From contig NZ_GG697128.1 in assembly GCF_000160575.1 (NCBI RefSeq), positions 538,237-602,236 of the forward strand: DNA of 64,000 nt, in the 5' to 3' direction. Within the stretch, counting starts at the first letter, position 1; every line of letters begins with the position of its first letter. This document shows positions 54,863 to 63,931 of this stretch, in pieces. Below the pieces are notes generated by a model. The model was not told the origin of the DNA, did no database searches, and worked only from the letters and a program-made list of their open reading frames with translations. This DNA comes from Weissella paramesenteroides ATCC 33313. GTDB lineage: Bacteria > Bacillota > Bacilli > Lactobacillales > Lactobacillaceae. The translations under genes were made by a program, and so were the position numbers.

Positions 54863-55732
54863 TTATTTAACCACTGCACTTTCACCAGTAGCATAATCTA
54901 TTTTGACACCAGGTTCTACATTAGGGATAAAAACATTAAACTGTAACTTTCCATCTTTGGATTTTGCTTCCATATGATTTCCTGATGGCACCAGATCATT
55001 ACCAACATAGATAGGCGTGACTCGGTATCGCACCGTCCGATTACTATCTAAAGCTTTTCGAACAAGCGTTTCATAATAGTTTTGTCCTGTATTTTCAGAA
55101 TTACCATTTGATGCTTGATTAGCCCAAGCTGTTTGTGTGGCTATATTCTGTGCATTGGCTTCTGATGGATCAAATGATCTTATACTACCTGCCAAAGCAT
55201 AGCCGATTAAATGACCTCGATTATAGAGGGTATTATATCGTCCACCAATCATAGATTGATGCCATCCCACAGGATCAATAGTTTTAGCATTGCCCGTATC
55301 AGCTCTAGATTGATACTCACGGCTGCTTCTATTTAAAAATGCATCTGCCCTTCCTGGCCGACCAAGACTATCTTGTTGTGCTAATTGTACATAAGGTGCA
55401 ACGTTTACTGCAGCATTCAAATTAGTCTGATTATCATTGACTATATATGCTCCAGCAGAATTAAACGAGACTTTATTAGCATTTAATTGTCTAACAACAT
55501 CATCCGTTAATACTGTTTTAGCTAATGACTCACTTGGATGAGTATCAGATACTGTGCCATAATCAACACCATCTTTAACATTCACAGTTCTTTTTACACT
55601 CGATGATGAAGATATTTGCTGATTAGAATGATCAGTCAGATCATCAATATTTATTAGCCCTGTTTGCTGTAAAAATAAAAGACCCACAATAACAACTGCA
55701 GCTCCAATTGGTATATTTTTCTTACGGCCCAT
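54863..55732 (-). CDS. endA: Membrane-anchored DNA/RNA non-specific endonuclease (EndA-like)
   Basis: 289 residues with an N-terminal signal anchor (about 6-25), a low-complexity Ser-rich linker, and a nuclease domain whose catalytic motif reads YNRGHLIGYALAGS (about 170; the usual DRGH is NRGH here) with the metal-binding Asn in NAQNIATQTAWANQ. EndA-type enzymes degrade extracellular DNA, in streptococci during DNA uptake. AGGAGG precedes the ATG. Single gene. Asn before RGH is seen in relatives, so activity is likely. Confidence 0.88.
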   Translation of the reverse strand: MGRKKNIPIGAAVVIVGLLFLQQTGLINIDDLTDHSNQQISSSSSVKRTVNVKDGVDYGTVSDTHPSESLAKTVLTDDVVRQLNANKVSFNSAGAYIVNDNQTNLNAAVNVAPYVQLAQQDSLGRPGRADAFLNRSSREYQSRADTGNAKTIDPVGWHQSMIGGRYNTLYNRGHLIGYALAGSIRSFDPSEANAQNIATQTAWANQASNGNSENTGQNYYETLVRKALDSNRTVRYRVTPIYVGNDLVPSGNHMEAKSKDGKLQFNVFIPNVEPGVKIDYATGESAVVK

Positions 55733-55797
55733 TTTACTGCCTCCTTTTATGACGTCAATAAGTATATCATGTCATAGAGAGTTATTCCGTATGTAAT

Positions 55798-55830
55798 TAA
55801 AAAACGCAGAACATCTTACTGACATTCTGC
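55798..55830 (-). terminator. Terminator after the histidine phosphatase gene
   Basis: Minus strand: GCAGAATG, loop, CATTCTGC-like pairing ending TTCTGCGTTTTTT, 20 bp past the stop. Confidence 0.7.
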
Positions 55831-55849
55831 ATCTTCAATTCTTTAAAAA

Positions 55850-56521
55850 TTAATCTTTTACTGGCTCGTTATTATAGGTAAGAATTGTCAGACCATCCTT
55901 GCTCAATTCCATTTGAGAAATCGACCCATTAGCAGGACGTTCATGAACTGCAATTTTACCTTCACCAAAGCGATCAGCTAAAGAAATCAGTGAATTACCA
56001 TGGCTGATCAATAATACATTATCGCCATCATCTAATACTGGATTAGTCAATATTCGTTTGAAACCGGCTAAAACACGTTGCCAAAATTCTTCACTATTTT
56101 CGGCATCATGCCATGGATCAGCTTCTTTTAACAAATCTTTCGTTTTATCAACATCATATTTATCCACAATTTCTGAATAAGTCCGCAGCCCTACTGGTGC
56201 TCCGGCACTTGTCCAAGCAGCATCCATATTGGTACCTTCAAAGCTGCCATAAAACTCTTCACGAAATTTGGCATCTGTAATTAAACTAATTTCTCGACTA
56301 TTTTTGTTTTCCTCTAGAATAATCTTTGCGGTATCCATTGCTCTAGTTGTATCAGAACAATAAGCCGCTTTAAAATGCACCTGAGATAGTTTTTGACCAG
56401 CTTGGTGTGCATCTTGAATACCAGAAGCCACTAATGGCGAATTTCCCCAACCCTGTAACTTATTATAACGATTAAAGTACGTCTTGCCATGACGCACTAC
56501 ATATAAATGTAAAGTTTTCAT
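55850..56521 (-). CDS. Histidine phosphatase (phosphoglycerate-mutase-like)
   Basis: 223 residues. The catalytic RHG motif is YVVRHGKTYFNRYNKLQGWG (about 9), the acid Glu lies in REEFYGSFEGTNMD, and the second His in VLLISHGNSLISLADRF (about 170). The branch includes cofactor-dependent mutases and broad phosphatases. An insert (about 90-130) is typical of the phosphatase subgroup of lactobacilli, so glycolytic mutase activity is unlikely. AGGGAGGGA precedes the ATG. Next gene downstream is endA, behind a terminator. Confidence 0.88.
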   Translation of the reverse strand: MKTLHLYVVRHGKTYFNRYNKLQGWGNSPLVASGIQDAHQAGQKLSQVHFKAAYCSDTTRAMDTAKIILEENKNSREISLITDAKFREEFYGSFEGTNMDAAWTSAGAPVGLRTYSEIVDKYDVDKTKDLLKEADPWHDAENSEEFWQRVLAGFKRILTNPVLDDGDNVLLISHGNSLISLADRFGEGKIAVHERPANGSISQMELSKDGLTILTYNNEPVKD

Positions 56522-56554
56522 TGCTCATCCCTCCCTTGCTCATTTTAGCACAAA

Positions 56555-56902
56555 TCACTTGCGTTTACGTTCCATTACCCCTTTACGACGCATAATTTGT
56601 TCAGGTTTTAAATGGTCTCGGAATACATTGACGGCTTGCTTCGCCTTACCACCAACAAATTCAAATGTTTTACCATCGGTAGTCGTAACAAAAAAACCAC
56701 GATAGTAAAATTTCAAAATAATTTCCATACTGACTGATTTAACGCTTTTCCAGGGTATTTGAATATATCCTCCGCGTGTATTTGCTCGGAATTCCATGCC
56801 ACGATCACCATAATACATTTTTCCTTGTTGAATATTAACTGGTGACATCATCGCATTTGCATTTCCTGATAATAATATTTTTGAATTTAATGCCTGAGCC
56901 AT
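56555..56902 (-). CDS. manO: DUF956 protein (ManO-like) linked to the mannose PTS
   Basis: 115 residues from the ATG at 56902, seven bases after AGGAGA. The DUF956 pattern is visible: GKMYYGDRGMEFRANTRGGY, IQIPWKSVKSVSME, YYRGFFVTTTDGKTFEFVGG. This family follows manLMN in many lactic acid bacteria and has been named ManO, a likely modulator. A terminator at 56925-56962 separates it from manN, so its level should be lower than that of the PTS genes. Confidence 0.85.
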   Translation of the reverse strand: MAQALNSKILLSGNANAMMSPVNIQQGKMYYGDRGMEFRANTRGGYIQIPWKSVKSVSMEIILKFYYRGFFVTTTDGKTFEFVGGKAKQAVNVFRDHLKPEQIMRRKGVMERKRK

Positions 56903-56924
56903 TATCATTCTCCTATTTTATATA

Positions 56925-56962
56925 AAAAAAGATGGGCCAGCATTATCGCTGCCTCATCTTTT
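56925..56962 (-). terminator. Terminator between manN and manO
   Basis: Minus strand AAGATGAGGCAGC, loop, GCTGGCCCATCTTTTTTT: a 12-bp stem with mismatches and a long T run. Confidence 0.8.
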
Positions 56963-56989
56963 ATTTTAACAAATTTCTTTCAAATTGTA

Positions 56990-57937
56990 TTATGCCATAA
57001 TACCGAAGGCGTATGCCAAGATACCAACAATGAACAATCCAAAGATAATTGTGATTGGTGATACGCGCTTACGTAGCATCCACAAAACAATGAACATCAA
57101 CAACAATGGTGCCAAACCAGGCAACAATTGATCCAATGTATCTTGCAAAGTTGTTACTTTGTAAGCAGAAAGTGATTGACCACCTTGAATTTGACCAACA
57201 ACATCAGCAATCTTTGAGGCAGAAACATGACCACCATTGATAGCTTTTGCTAGGCCAGGAATATCAGCAGCAGCACCATCTTGTACCTTAACCTTTGACA
57301 TAACAACTGGGAAGTTCATCGTTGTCCAACGAGGAACCAAAACACCCATGATAAACATACCCAAGATTGAAGCACCAGTGGTAATCTTTTGCATGGCACC
57401 ACCAGCCAAATCTTGTGTAATGTTTGTACCTTCTTTATAACCTAATTGTTGTGTGTACCATAGGAACAACATACGAATCAAGTTCCAAACAACGAAGAAG
57501 ATAATTGGACCCAAAACTGAGCCACCTTGCGCCATACCAGCGGCAAACGCTCCAAGAACGGGACGCATTGTTCCCCAGAAAATAGGGTCTCCAACACCAG
57601 CCAAAGGTCCCATCATTCCGACCTTAACACCGTTTATGGCTTCGTCATTAATTTCTGCACCGTTAGCACGTTGCTCTTCCATAGCAAGCTCAACACCCAA
57701 GATTGGTGAAGCCACATATGGATGTGTATTAAAGAATTCCAAGTGACGCTTCATAGCATCAGCACGGTCTTCCTTCGTCTTGTACAAACGACGGATACCA
57801 GGAATCATTGCGAATGCCCAACCAACGTTCTGCATACGTTCATAATTCCATGAAGCTTGCAAGAAAGTTGAACGCCACCAAGTATTAACAAGATCACCCT
57901 TAGTCAAGTGAACTTCGACTTTTTCATTTTCACTCAT
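56990..57937 (-). CDS. manN: Mannose-type PTS, IID component
   Basis: 315 residues. IID features: NYERMQNVGWAFAMIPGIRR near residue 30, FFNTHPYVASPILGVELAME, KVGMMGPLAGVGDPIFWGTM and several C-terminal membrane segments. With IIC it forms the membrane channel for mannose, glucose or glucosamine. The residues EQRANGAEINDEA are typical. It lies 20 bp after manM. Loop segments of IIC/IID form the receptor for class IIa bacteriocins. Confidence 0.96.
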   Translation of the reverse strand: MSENEKVEVHLTKGDLVNTWWRSTFLQASWNYERMQNVGWAFAMIPGIRRLYKTKEDRADAMKRHLEFFNTHPYVASPILGVELAMEEQRANGAEINDEAINGVKVGMMGPLAGVGDPIFWGTMRPVLGAFAAGMAQGGSVLGPIIFFVVWNLIRMLFLWYTQQLGYKEGTNITQDLAGGAMQKITTGASILGMFIMGVLVPRWTTMNFPVVMSKVKVQDGAAADIPGLAKAINGGHVSASKIADVVGQIQGGQSLSAYKVTTLQDTLDQLLPGLAPLLLMFIVLWMLRKRVSPITIIFGLFIVGILAYAFGIMA

Positions 57938-57956
57938 GATGTACTATCCTCCAAGC

Positions 57957-58754
57957 TTAGTAATTATCTAAAATGGCGTCGATTGGATCACCATTTGAAC
58001 TGTTTGAACCACCCTTGCCTGAGCCACCATTAAACTTTGGAGACAATTGTAGGTAGATCAAAGCCAATACAAGACCAATCATACCCATGGCAATCAAGTT
58101 CAATTCTGTAACAGCTGACAATGCAAATCCTAAGAAGAAGAATGGCCAAAGTTCGGCAGTTGCCATCATGTTAATAACCATGGCATATCCAACAACAACG
58201 ATGAATCCACCAGCAACAGCCAATCCCTTTGTAATTACATCTGGAATTGCGTTCAAAGCATCATTAACTGGACCAGCACCAACAGCCATAACAATAATCA
58301 CTGGAATTGTGATACGCAAACCTTGAATAATCAAGGCTGTCCAGTGAATTGCTTCAACTCCACGTAGGCTACCCTTTTCAGCTTGCTTATCAGCAACGTG
58401 AGCCAAGGCAACCGTAATTGTACGAACACCAATCGTCAAAACTTGACCGGCAACAGCCAAAGGAATAGCAATCGCCATACCAGTATCAACACTAACTTGT
58501 GCTGGACCGGTTACAAGATATGCTGAAACTGCAGATGCCAAAGCAGCATCCGGTGCAACAGCGGCACCAATGTTCATCCAACCTAGGGCAAGCATTTGCA
58601 ACGTTCCACCAAGGATAATTCCTTCAGTTAAGTGACCATTAGCTAACCCAATTAGAGTTGCAGCAACTAATGGTTGGTGGAATTGGAACTCATCTAAAAT
58701 TCCATCCATTCCAGCTAGGAATGCAAATAGAACTACGAAAAACGCTGAAATCAT
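57957..58754 (-). CDS. manM: Mannose-type PTS, IIC component
   Basis: 265 residues, about eight membrane segments, with GMDGILDEFQFHQPLVAATL at the N-terminus and the IIC signature GGTLQMLALGWMNIGAAVAP (about 50). The C-terminal tail is Gly/Ser-rich (GGSGKGGSNSSNG) and hydrophilic. It transports the sugar together with IID. GGGAGG precedes the ATG. Middle gene of manLMN. Confidence 0.96.
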   Translation of the reverse strand: MISAFFVVLFAFLAGMDGILDEFQFHQPLVAATLIGLANGHLTEGIILGGTLQMLALGWMNIGAAVAPDAALASAVSAYLVTGPAQVSVDTGMAIAIPLAVAGQVLTIGVRTITVALAHVADKQAEKGSLRGVEAIHWTALIIQGLRITIPVIIVMAVGAGPVNDALNAIPDVITKGLAVAGGFIVVVGYAMVINMMATAELWPFFFLGFALSAVTELNLIAMGMIGLVLALIYLQLSPKFNGGSGKGGSNSSNGDPIDAILDNY

Positions 58755-58800
58755 GCGTTATCCTCCCGAATAATTTCTCTACTATTTAATTAATAACAAA

Positions 58801-59778
58801 TTATGACTTCTTTAATAAGTCAAAGACATCTTTACCTTGATCGGCAGGCACTTTACGAACATCAAAAGTGATACCTTGATCACGTAGATATTCTAATGTC
58901 TTTACATCCTCATCATCAACAGCAACCGCATTTGTTAACATGCGCTTACCTTCTGAATGAGACATTGAACCAATGTTAACTTCACCTAATTTAACACCAC
59001 CCTCAACTGCTTTCGCAACATCTTGTGGTGTTTCAAACAATAGCAAAGCCTTCACTGAAGCAAATCGTGGATCATCCCAGATATCCACTAATTTTTGAAT
59101 AGGAACAACATTAACCTTTACACCAACTGGTGCTGCTTGAACAAGCAATGTCTTACGTAGTTCATCTTTTGACACACCATCCGAAACAACAATAATACGG
59201 TTTGGTGACACAGACTTTGTCCATGCTGTTGCCACTTGCCCATGTAATAGACGTGAGTCGATACGTGCTAAACGAACATCCATTGTTGCAGAACCTGAAT
59301 GGATAACCTTATTGATGTCTCCAGCCTCAACAACTGGTTGATCATCTTCTGTAGAATCTGCAGCGACTGGTGCTGGTTCTTCAGTTTCTGGTAAGGTCTT
59401 TACACCATCTCGTGCAACTGGCATCAAGTAACTTGCAATTTCAGCAGCTGTTTCCATTGTGAAACGGGCCCCATAAGCCTCTACTAACATTGGTAAGTTT
59501 AACCCTGTGATGATGGCCATACGATCCTCATGCAAGGCTTGAATACGAGATGCAGCGTTAAACGGTGATCCACCCCACAAATCAACGAGGAACAATACTT
59601 GTCCCTCAGGTTCAAATGTTGCAAGAGCATCCTCAAACTTCTTCATCAAATCTTCTGGACCTTCGTTGGGCATGAATGTTACAACTTGAACATTCTCTTG
59701 CTCACCAAAAATCATCTGACCTGACTGTCGGATACCCGCAGCAAATTCACCATGACTAGCAATAATGAAATTTACCAT
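58801..59778 (-). CDS. manL: Mannose-type PTS, fused IIAB component
   Basis: 325 residues from the ATG at 59778 (AAGGAG ten bases upstream). IIA domain: phospho-His in [16 protein letters not shown] (His9) and [17 protein letters not shown] linker rich in Glu, Pro and Ala (about 135-160) leads to IIB with phospho-His in [20 protein letters not shown]. It passes phosphate from HPr to the sugar. First gene of the operon, with a CcpA site overlapping the promoter. Confidence 0.96.
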   Translation of the reverse strand: MVNFIIASHGEFAAGIRQSGQMIFGEQENVQVVTFMPNEGPEDLMKKFEDALATFEPEGQVLFLVDLWGGSPFNAASRIQALHEDRMAIITGLNLPMLVEAYGARFTMETAAEIASYLMPVARDGVKTLPETEEPAPVAADSTEDDQPVVEAGDINKVIHSGSATMDVRLARIDSRLLHGQVATAWTKSVSPNRIIVVSDGVSKDELRKTLLVQAAPVGVKVNVVPIQKLVDIWDDPRFASVKALLLFETPQDVAKAVEGGVKLGEVNIGSMSHSEGKRMLTNAVAVDDEDVKTLEYLRDQGITFDVRKVPADQGKDVFDLLKKS

Positions 59779-59840
59779 AATTGCCACGCTCCTTATTTAT
59801 ATAATAATTCCAAAGTACAAAGATAACATGTACTCGTGTA

Positions 59841-59877
59841 ATTATAGACTATCTTTCACAATCTGTAAACGGTTACA
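59841..59877 (-). promoter_or_regulatory. manL promoter with overlapping cre (CcpA) site
   Basis: Minus strand: TTTACA (59864-59869), 17-base spacer, TATAAT (59841-59846). The palindrome TGTAACCGTTTACA (59864-59877) fits the cre consensus fully and includes the -35 box, so CcpA would block RNA polymerase. Confidence 0.85.
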
Positions 59878-60016
59878 CACTTACTTTAAATTATTTATTT
59901 TTCTAATTACTATTTCGGTTTTTATCATACTGAAACAATCCTGGAATTTCCAGTTTAAACCTTCAAAGCAACTGAAAATGCTATAATACGTTGATAGTCT
60001 TTTGGAGGTATGAAAT

Positions 60017-62833
60017 ATGCAATCCCGGTTGAAATGGTCTATACGACCAATTATCACCTATACAATGCTGTTTGGAATTTTATCAATATTTATTTTTGCA
60101 CCTTACTACTTCACAGATACGTCTCTAATTTGGCAATCAGATGGTATTGCGCAACATTTTCCAGCATTAGTGCGTTGGCAAGAAGATTTAAAAAATATTA
60201 TTCAGCATCACACGCTGCCAACAAGTTGGCAATGGCATATTGGTTTGGGAGCAGACTATTATCAAACTTTTTCTTATTATACTTTAGGCGATATATTTAG
60301 TTACGGGGCTGCCTTTATCTCTAAGTCCCATCTAATCACTTATTACAACTTTATGATCATTGTGCGACTCTATTTAGCCGGTATTTCATTCTTGGTTGCC
60401 GCACAATCTTGGTTTAAAAATCGTCCAACATGGCACTATCAAATTGCCGTATTTGGCTATGTTTTTTCTGGATACACCGCATTCTCAGCATTTGAGCATC
60501 CTTTTTTTATTAACCCATTAATTATTTTTCCACTACTTGTCCTGGCATTAAATGTCGCTTTATCTAAACAAAAATATACCTTCTTAACAGTGATGCTTTT
60601 CTGGACACTATGGAATAATTTTTATTTTGCCTTTATGTTAATGATTGGTCTAGCTATTTATTGGATCGGTTATCAAATCCAAAGTCATGCTTGGTCAAAC
60701 TGGTTGGCACATATTAAACTGCTGTTTTCTGGTCTGCTTGCTACTTTGCTTGCTGCACCATTACTTTTTCCTAGCATTGATGCCGTATTCACTTCTGCAC
60801 GATCAAACAGTCAAATTGCTAATGGACTATTTGCCTATCCTGCCTATTACTATTTTGCATTGCCCGGTAATCTAATTGCCAATCAAACCACCCCATCTTT
60901 TTGGTTAACTGGTGGTTTTACAGCCATTAGTATCATGGCTGTGATATTTGGGTTGCGTCGTTGGCATAAATATCAATTATTTAATTGGCTATGGTCATTC
61001 TGTTTAATTGGCTTGTGTTTACCAATATTTGCAGCAATGTTAAATGGTGGTTCTTCACCATCTAATCGTTGGATATTCCTATTGTCATTACCTATTAGCT
61101 GTATGGTTTTACATCTGATGAATCAGTTGGATACTTTAACTAAACGCGATTATTTTTGGTTCTTTATGACTGGTCTAATTTCCGGTCTGTCTCTATTCAT
61201 TATCAGTAATTTTAACTTAAACAGTCGCTATGGTATGATGATTGCTTTGTATTTTGCTTCATTAGCCTTAATCTGGACGATACAATCAAATATTTTCCTT
61301 AAACCAGTATGGTTAGTTCTATTAATTATCGTTAATTCATTTTTCTTGGTAACTCGTAATCATACAAGTAATACAAATCCAAATGCGACAGATTTATTAC
61401 CCAATAAAGTAGTTAAACAATTGATGAATCAACAAAAAAATTATTCGAATACAGATTCAAAACAAGTTATACGATCTTATGTCGATAATCAATTAAATAA
61501 CGCGACTGGAATTGCTCCTGCAACAAACCTACCACTTCTTAGCACTTTAAATAATGCTGAAAGCTACTGGTCATTGCAGAATGGTTCAGTTAGTAAGGGA
61601 TTAAGCGCACTTGCTATCAATTCAGCTAATCCTAACGACATCACTGGTAATCTTGATTCTCGTAATGTTCTTAGTAACGTATTAGGTATCTCAAAACGAT
61701 TTGAAAATCCGGGTACTTTAACACCGAACTCATACCAAACACAAACCAATCAAATTATTAATGGACAGTCAGTTACTCAATCAAACAATGCATATCCGTT
61801 ATTGTATTTTCCAAAATACTATCTCAGTAAAAAAAACTATGCTACATTGTCACCGACTGAGAAAGAAGCTACTCTAGCAGACAGTGTGGTTTTAACTAAT
61901 CATTCATCTACCGATAAATCAAAATTTGGTGAACAGGTTGTTACTGGTCAAATTAGGACTGATTTAACAAAAAAAGCAAAGAAAACACAGCATATCACTT
62001 ATAAAACAAATGCAGATTGGTTACCTACTGGATTCTACCTTAGCCCTTCTAAGGCATTGAAAGGTACAGAATTGCACTTAGAAATATCGAACTTACATTT
62101 TAAACCATACACGTTGAAACAACAGCAACATGTCGCTTTGAATCAGTATCGATATAAGCATGTCCAAGATGCAAGAAATGCACAAAAATTAATTGATCGT
62201 CAATACAATAGTCAAGCATTTACTTGGAACTGGTACAAAACACACTTTAGCAGTATGGGTAAAGAAACCGGTAATTATACTATCTCAACTACTTACAACA
62301 ATAAGGTAAATACATTTACACAAACTGGGCAGTCAAACTTATCATTTTATAATCCACAGACTACTATTACATTGAATCTTGGACAGGCTAGTAACATAAA
62401 TAAGAAAGCCTTTATTCCACTTACTTTTAATAAAGTTGGACAGTACGACTTTGATGTACAAATTAAAGCCATTCCTACTGACAATCGGTTTAATAAAGTC
62501 GCAAAACACATTAAAAATACAGCCCCAAGTTACAAAATTGGAAATAATAAATTAACAACATCTGTTACTGTTAATAATCCTAAAATACTTGCAACCACTA
62601 TTCCTTATAGTGATGGTTGGCGCATCAAAGGAAATCATGCTAATTTAATTAAACTTGGTAATGGATTTATTGGTATTCCACTATCTGTAGGTAAAAATAA
62701 TATAAGACTCTACTATCACACTCCTGGCAGCCATATTGGTAAAATCAGTTTTCTGCTTGGTGTTATTATTTGCTGTTTAGTACTGTTTATAAATCTTTTT
62801 AAACCTATACGAATCAATCAAAAATATAAATAA
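60017..62833 (+). CDS. yfhO: YfhO-family large membrane protein
   Basis: 938 residues. The first 440 contain about 12-13 hydrophobic segments, with the YfhO pattern SDGIAQHFPALVRWQEDLKN (about 40) and LGADYYQTFSYYTLGDIFSY (about 75). A large extracellular domain (about 450-905) precedes a final membrane segment and basic tail. YfhO proteins are GT-C-like and needed in some Firmicutes for glycosylation of lipoteichoic acid. GGAGG lies twelve bases before the ATG. Monocistronic with a long terminator. Polyprenyl-sugar use is inferred from the family. Confidence 0.9.
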   Translation: MQSRLKWSIRPIITYTMLFGILSIFIFAPYYFTDTSLIWQSDGIAQHFPALVRWQEDLKNIIQHHTLPTSWQWHIGLGADYYQTFSYYTLGDIFSYGAAFISKSHLITYYNFMIIVRLYLAGISFLVAAQSWFKNRPTWHYQIAVFGYVFSGYTAFSAFEHPFFINPLIIFPLLVLALNVALSKQKYTFLTVMLFWTLWNNFYFAFMLMIGLAIYWIGYQIQSHAWSNWLAHIKLLFSGLLATLLAAPLLFPSIDAVFTSARSNSQIANGLFAYPAYYYFALPGNLIANQTTPSFWLTGGFTAISIMAVIFGLRRWHKYQLFNWLWSFCLIGLCLPIFAAMLNGGSSPSNRWIFLLSLPISCMVLHLMNQLDTLTKRDYFWFFMTGLISGLSLFIISNFNLNSRYGMMIALYFASLALIWTIQSNIFLKPVWLVLLIIVNSFFLVTRNHTSNTNPNATDLLPNKVVKQLMNQQKNYSNTDSKQVIRSYVDNQLNNATGIAPATNLPLLSTLNNAESYWSLQNGSVSKGLSALAINSANPNDITGNLDSRNVLSNVLGISKRFENPGTLTPNSYQTQTNQIINGQSVTQSNNAYPLLYFPKYYLSKKNYATLSPTEKEATLADSVVLTNHSSTDKSKFGEQVVTGQIRTDLTKKAKKTQHITYKTNADWLPTGFYLSPSKALKGTELHLEISNLHFKPYTLKQQQHVALNQYRYKHVQDARNAQKLIDRQYNSQAFTWNWYKTHFSSMGKETGNYTISTTYNNKVNTFTQTGQSNLSFYNPQTTITLNLGQASNINKKAFIPLTFNKVGQYDFDVQIKAIPTDNRFNKVAKHIKNTAPSYKIGNNKLTTSVTVNNPKILATTIPYSDGWRIKGNHANLIKLGNGFIGIPLSVGKNNIRLYYHTPGSHIGKISFLLGVIICCLVLFINLFKPIRINQKYK

Positions 62834-62843
62834 TTTTTTCATG

Positions 62844-62920
62844 TAAAAAAGCTCTGAACGAGCCTCGTAAGTTGGCATCATTTCCAAAACTTACGAAATT
62901 CGATTCAGAGCTTTTTTATA
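62844..62920 (+). terminator. Long terminator after yfhO
   Basis: AAAAAAGCTCTGAA and TTCAGAGCTTTTTT form the outer stem, and CGTAAGTT with AACTTACG an inner stem, around a 13-base loop. It works on both strands. Confidence 0.9.
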
Positions 62921-62931
62921 CATCATTCATA

Positions 62932-63142
62932 AAGCTTAGAACAAAAGAAAATGTTCCAAACTTTTCTTGCTAAAATTGTATTAATTATAAGCTTGTAATT
63001 TTTATAATATAAACGTGTTCCAAAAGTCTGAAGCCACAATGTAACGCAATTGACACTACCTACTCCTGCCTTTCGCTTTGCTACGACAAAAACTAGCGCA
63101 AATCACGTGTCACACTGGTTTCAAAACGACTTTTGTCTCGCT
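62932..63142 (-). repeat. Structured intergenic repeat, copy 2
   Basis: Shares with 13467-13619 (minus strand) GCGAGACAAAAG, GTTTTGAA, TTACATTG, GGCTTCAGACTTTTGGAAC, CGTTTAT, TTTAGCAA and GGAACATTTTCTTTTGT. It holds an extra stretch of about 45-50 bp with GTCGTAGCAAAGCGAAAG in the middle. It too begins just after the stop of a minus-strand gene. Confidence 0.6.
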
Positions 63143-63160
63143 TTCACATATAATAATTTA

Positions 63161-63463
63161 CTACAATTCTTCAGAAGCAAACCATTCTCCAATACTGACC
63201 CACTGATCACTTTTTTTATTTTTAATTTCATAACTTGTGATATCATACAGTGTCTTACGATCACCATCTAAAGGTGACCAATAAGTTTCATCTGCACGAT
63301 GAATGACATCCCAATGTGTATAGTTCTTTTCTGTTCCTGATTCATCTCGTACCAGAAAGCCCTCTTTTAATGAGATATTTTTTTCACCAACTTGTGGGCC
63401 ATCCACACCAAAATCTATCATTAATTGTTGATGAGTATCACTAGTAATTGGACTATGTGCCAT
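63161..63463 (-). CDS. Hypothetical protein (100 aa)
   Basis: A soluble, acidic protein beginning MAHSPITSDTHQQLMIDFGV, with EKNYTHWDVIHRADETYWSP and QWVSIGEWFASEEL. No known motif. A GGGGA site precedes the ATG. It is a single gene between the repeat element and the tRNA cluster. The tidy start and codon use suggest a real gene. Confidence 0.65.
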   Translation of the reverse strand: MAHSPITSDTHQQLMIDFGVDGPQVGEKNISLKEGFLVRDESGTEKNYTHWDVIHRADETYWSPLDGDRKTLYDITSYEIKNKKSDQWVSIGEWFASEEL

Positions 63464-63594
63464 ATTTATATCCCCTTCAATTAAAATTCATACTATGCCA
63501 GTATGACACCTATTATCTTTTTCTTCTATATTCAACTAATTATAAACCAAAATTTTTTAAATACTTTATAATTTATTTTTCTAATAAAATAACA

Positions 63595-63640
63595 AAATAA
63601 AACCCTAGGGATTCTTCAATTTAAGAATTCCTAGGGTATG
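63595..63640 (-). terminator. Terminator after the tRNA cluster
   Basis: ACCCTAGGAATTCTT and AAGAATCCCTAGGGT form a 15-bp stem with one mismatch, followed on the minus strand by TTTTATTTTG. Confidence 0.85.
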
Positions 63641-63643
63641 TTA

Positions 63644-63727
63644 TGCCGTCGATGGGGGTCGAACCCATACTCCCTTGCGGGAACTGGATTTTGAGTCCAG
63701 CGCGTCTGCCAATTCCGCCACAACGGC
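63644..63727 (-). tRNA. tRNA-Leu (anticodon CAA)
   Basis: 84 bases with acceptor GCCGTTG paired with CGACGGC, anticodon loop ACTCAAAAT (CAA), a long variable arm (TTCCCGCAAGGGAG) and T arm GGGTTCGACCCCC. Confidence 0.95.
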
Positions 63728-63753
63728 ATCATATTAAATATTACATCAATTCA

Positions 63754-63828
63754 GGGCGGTAGATGGGGATCGAACCCACGCGTGCCGGAACCACAAACCG
63801 GTGTGTTAACCACTTCACCACTACCGCC
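63754..63828 (-). tRNA. tRNA-His (anticodon GTG)
   Basis: Acceptor GGCGGTAG paired with CTACCGCC, discriminator C, anticodon loop TTGTGGT (GTG), T arm GTGGGTTCGATCCCCA. Confidence 0.93.
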
Positions 63829-63832
63829 ATGG

Positions 63833-63903
63833 CAGGGGTAGAGGGAATCGAACCCCCGCCGACGGTTTTGGAGACCGTTGTTCTACCGCTAAACTATACC
63901 CCT
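63833..63903 (-). tRNA. tRNA-Trp (anticodon CCA)
   Basis: 71 bases, acceptor AGGGGTA paired with TACCCCT, discriminator G, anticodon loop CTCCAAA (CCA), T arm GGGGGTTCGATTCCC. Confidence 0.95.
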
Positions 63904-63931
63904 ATAATGTGATGTAATACTTAATTTGAAA

